A DNA stretch of 64,000 bases from JAFDVL01 sp043783625 (GTDB lineage Bacteria; Acidobacteriota; Blastocatellia; RBC074), in assembly GCA_043783625.1 (NCBI GenBank), contig JAYVZE010000200.1:41577-105576 (forward strand), in the 5' to 3' direction. The notes beneath the pieces were generated by a model that saw only the letters and a list, made by a program, of their open reading frames with translations, made no database searches and had not been told where the DNA came from. Below, one piece after another: positions 62,430 through 64,000 of the stretch; position 1 is the first letter of the stretch; every line of letters starts with the position of its first letter. A program made the position numbers and the translations under genes.

Positions 62430-63766
62430 TTATTACCAAAAAACATTTATCGCGGCGCACCTTGCTCAGAGGAATGGGCATAACGCTGGCATTGCCAATG
62501 CTTGATGCCATGACGCCTGCGCTGGCAACTGCGGCAGAAAAAGTGAAAGCACCCACACGCCTTGTTTTCGGCTATGTTCCAAACGGCATCGAAATGAAAG
62601 CCTGGACGCCCAAAGGTGTCGGCAAAGATTTTGAATTCACACGCATTCTGAAACCGTTGGAATCCTTGCGCGAAGAAATGTTAGTGCTGACAGGCTTAGC
62701 ACATCGCACCGGAGCTTCGCGCGAAGCTGGCGATCACGCGCGGGCGGGCGGCACATATTTAACAGGCGTGCATCCCAAACGCACCACCGGAGCTGACATC
62801 GAAGTAGGCGTGTCAGTAGATCAGGTTGCCGCTAAAATTTTAGGCGAACACACGCGGCTGGCTTCGCTCGAACTTGGCTGCGAAGCCACGCGGATGGTTG
62901 GCAGTTGTGATGCGGGTTATAGCTGCGCTTATCAAAACAGTCTGGCCTGGCGCACGCCGAATACGCCGATGCCGCCGGAAATTAATCCGCGCTCTGTATT
63001 TGAAAGATTGTATGGCAGTCTCGAATCCAGTCAGGACGCTAAAGTGCAAGCCGCGCTTAACGATGATCGCAAGAGCGTGTTGGATTATGTGAACGAACGC
63101 ACGCGCAAATTAGTAGGGACGTTGGGCGCGACAGATCGCCGCAAGATGGATGAATACCTGACCGCGATTCGTGAGATCGAAAAACGCATCAACCGCGTCG
63201 AAAAAGACAATCAGCACAGCACTCCCGAAATTCCCAAGCCCACTGGTATTCCAACCAATTTTGCCGAACACGTAAGGCTGATGCACGATTTATTAATTGT
63301 CGCGTTGCAATCTGATTTGACGCGGGTTTCGACGATGCTTTACAGCCGCGAAGGCAGCAATCGCGCTTATCCTGAGCTGGGCTTTACGGATGGACATCAT
63401 CCCATCACGCATCATCGTTACCTGCCTGACCTGATTGAAAAAGTCACCAAAATTAATAGCTTCCACCTGGAACAATTTGCTTATTTCGTCAATAAAATGA
63501 AAGCTACGCAGGATGGCGATGGATCATTGCTGGATCACAGCATGGTCGTGTATGGCAGCAGCATCAGCGATGGCAATCAACATTCGCACATTAATTTACC
63601 AGTGGTTTTATTAGGGCGCGGCAATGGCGCACTAACTCCGGGGCGTCATATTGTGTATCCTGAAACACCAATGACCAATTTGTTCTTGACGTTGCTGGAT
63701 AAGCTGGGCGTGCCAACTGAAAAGCTGGGTGATAGCACAGGGAAAGCTGACTATCTCAGTATCTGA
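62426..63766 (+). CDS. DUF1552 protein with Tat signal
   Basis: 446 residues, overlapping the DUF1587/1592 gene. N-terminus HLSRRTLLRGMGITLALPML is a twin-arginine signal (R10, R11), so export of a folded protein is predicted. Full-length DUF1552: PTRLVFGYVPNGIEMKAW, LVLTGLAHRTGASREAGDHARAG, SLELGCEATRMVGSCDAGYSC, FTDGHHPITHHR. The pairing with the cytochrome-type gene is the usual genomic arrangement. Members resemble alkaline-phosphatase/sulfatase folds, but the reaction is unknown. AGGAG ten bases upstream fixes the start. Confidence 0.9.
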   Translation: MIITKKHLSRRTLLRGMGITLALPMLDAMTPALATAAEKVKAPTRLVFGYVPNGIEMKAWTPKGVGKDFEFTRILKPLESLREEMLVLTGLAHRTGASREAGDHARAGGTYLTGVHPKRTTGADIEVGVSVDQVAAKILGEHTRLASLELGCEATRMVGSCDAGYSCAYQNSLAWRTPNTPMPPEINPRSVFERLYGSLESSQDAKVQAALNDDRKSVLDYVNERTRKLVGTLGATDRRKMDEYLTAIREIEKRINRVEKDNQHSTPEIPKPTGIPTNFAEHVRLMHDLLIVALQSDLTRVSTMLYSREGSNRAYPELGFTDGHHPITHHRYLPDLIEKVTKINSFHLEQFAYFVNKMKATQDGDGSLLDHSMVVYGSSISDGNQHSHINLPVVLLGRGNGALTPGRHIVYPETPMTNLFLTLLDKLGVPTEKLGDSTGKADYLSI

Positions 63767-63813
63767 CAAGTATCCATTCGCACATCGTTCGCTTTAATTC
63801 GCAGAGGAAAATT

Positions 63814-64000
63814 ATGAATCACTTCTCAGCAAAAAATATCCGGTCTGCTTTCGCTTTCGCTGCCTTGATGGTTGCCGTCTCAATGTCAGTTTCTGCGCAA
63901 CAGCCGAAACTGAAAACGATTGAGCTTTGGCCGAATGGCGCACCGGGCGCGACAGGAACTTCAGATGAAGATAAGCCTGCAATTATGCCGTTTGTACCGG
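63814..64000 (+). CDS. Secreted acetyl-esterase-like hydrolase, 3' truncated by window edge
   Basis: Only the first 62 codons are present. ATG at 63814 follows GAGGAAAA. Signal peptide MNHFSAKNIRSAFAFAALM to SVSAQ, then LKTIELWPNGAPGATG, the start signature of the alpha/beta-hydrolase group seen at 31223-32158 and 56595-58283 in this window. It probably extends well beyond the edge; the nucleophile and triad are not visible. Confidence 0.7.
   Translation, partial: MNHFSAKNIRSAFAFAALMVAVSMSVSAQQPKLKTIELWPNGAPGATGTSDEDKPAIMPFVP

Noticed and set aside
1..64000. Insertion sequences, prophage, integron or tRNA genes
   Set aside because: I looked for transposase and integrase motifs, phage structural genes and cloverleaf sequences and saw none. 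The only mobile-looking DNA is short palindromes and the toxin-antitoxin pair.

Overview
The window looks like chromosomal DNA of a soil-type Acidobacteriota, perhaps Blastocatellia. The basis is three Oar-like TonB receptors with carboxypeptidase-regulatory N-termini, a DUF1587/1592/1588-DUF1552 cytochrome pair, a winged-helix-PD40 one-component regulator, a secreted TPR-CHAT protein, many Sec-exported esterases and glycosidases, and a mid-range G+C impression. I found no rRNA, tRNA, transposase, phage gene or CRISPR array. The taxonomic call is inference.

Layout. (a) 0-40.7 kb: almost every gene is on the minus strand with short gaps or 4-base overlaps, so transcription runs from about 40.7 kb down to base 1. 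In that order it holds a small beta-domain protein and an esterase carrying the same domain, an FAH-family hydrolase, (an inverted MazEF-like toxin-antitoxin pair), an extradiol-dioxygenase-like VOC protein, a GH106-like glycosidase, two esterases, benzoate-CoA ligase, BoxC, BoxB, another FAH-family protein, an esterase, GH43, an unknown beta protein, a CE1-like esterase, GH51, an ACMSD-like amidohydrolase, a small membrane protein, GH3, a cytochrome c/PQQ-dehydrogenase pair, an FAD monooxygenase, a cytochrome-sugar dehydrogenase, a cupin, an Oar-like receptor, GlcG/HbpS, an amidohydrolase, an IclR-HTH/periplasmic-binding-protein regulator and a second receptor that runs off the left edge. (b) 40.9-42.9 kb: a plus-strand LysR regulator and aldo/keto reductase. 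(c) 43-47.2 kb: an intact secreted TPR-CHAT gene flanked by two fossil C-termini of other CHAT genes. (d) 47.2-50.1 kb: GH140-like and CE15-like enzymes. (e) 50.3-64 kb: a membrane-tethered winged-helix/PD40 regulator divergent from an Oar-like receptor, then an esterase-epimerase fusion, a DUF1349-PD40 protein, the DUF1587/1592-DUF1552 pair and a truncated esterase.

Working model (inference): receptors import plant cell-wall fragments. GH3/GH43/GH51/GH106/GH140 and at least eight esterases (CE1-, CE15-, HSL- and acetylesterase-like) remove sugars, acetyl groups and aromatic acyl groups. The interleaved Box, dioxygenase, FAH, amidohydrolase and monooxygenase genes then consume released aromatic acids, so saccharification and aromatic catabolism would share one expression block. 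Many gaps in the block carry hairpin-forming repeats: inverted heptamer or nonamer arrays and MITE-like palindromes.
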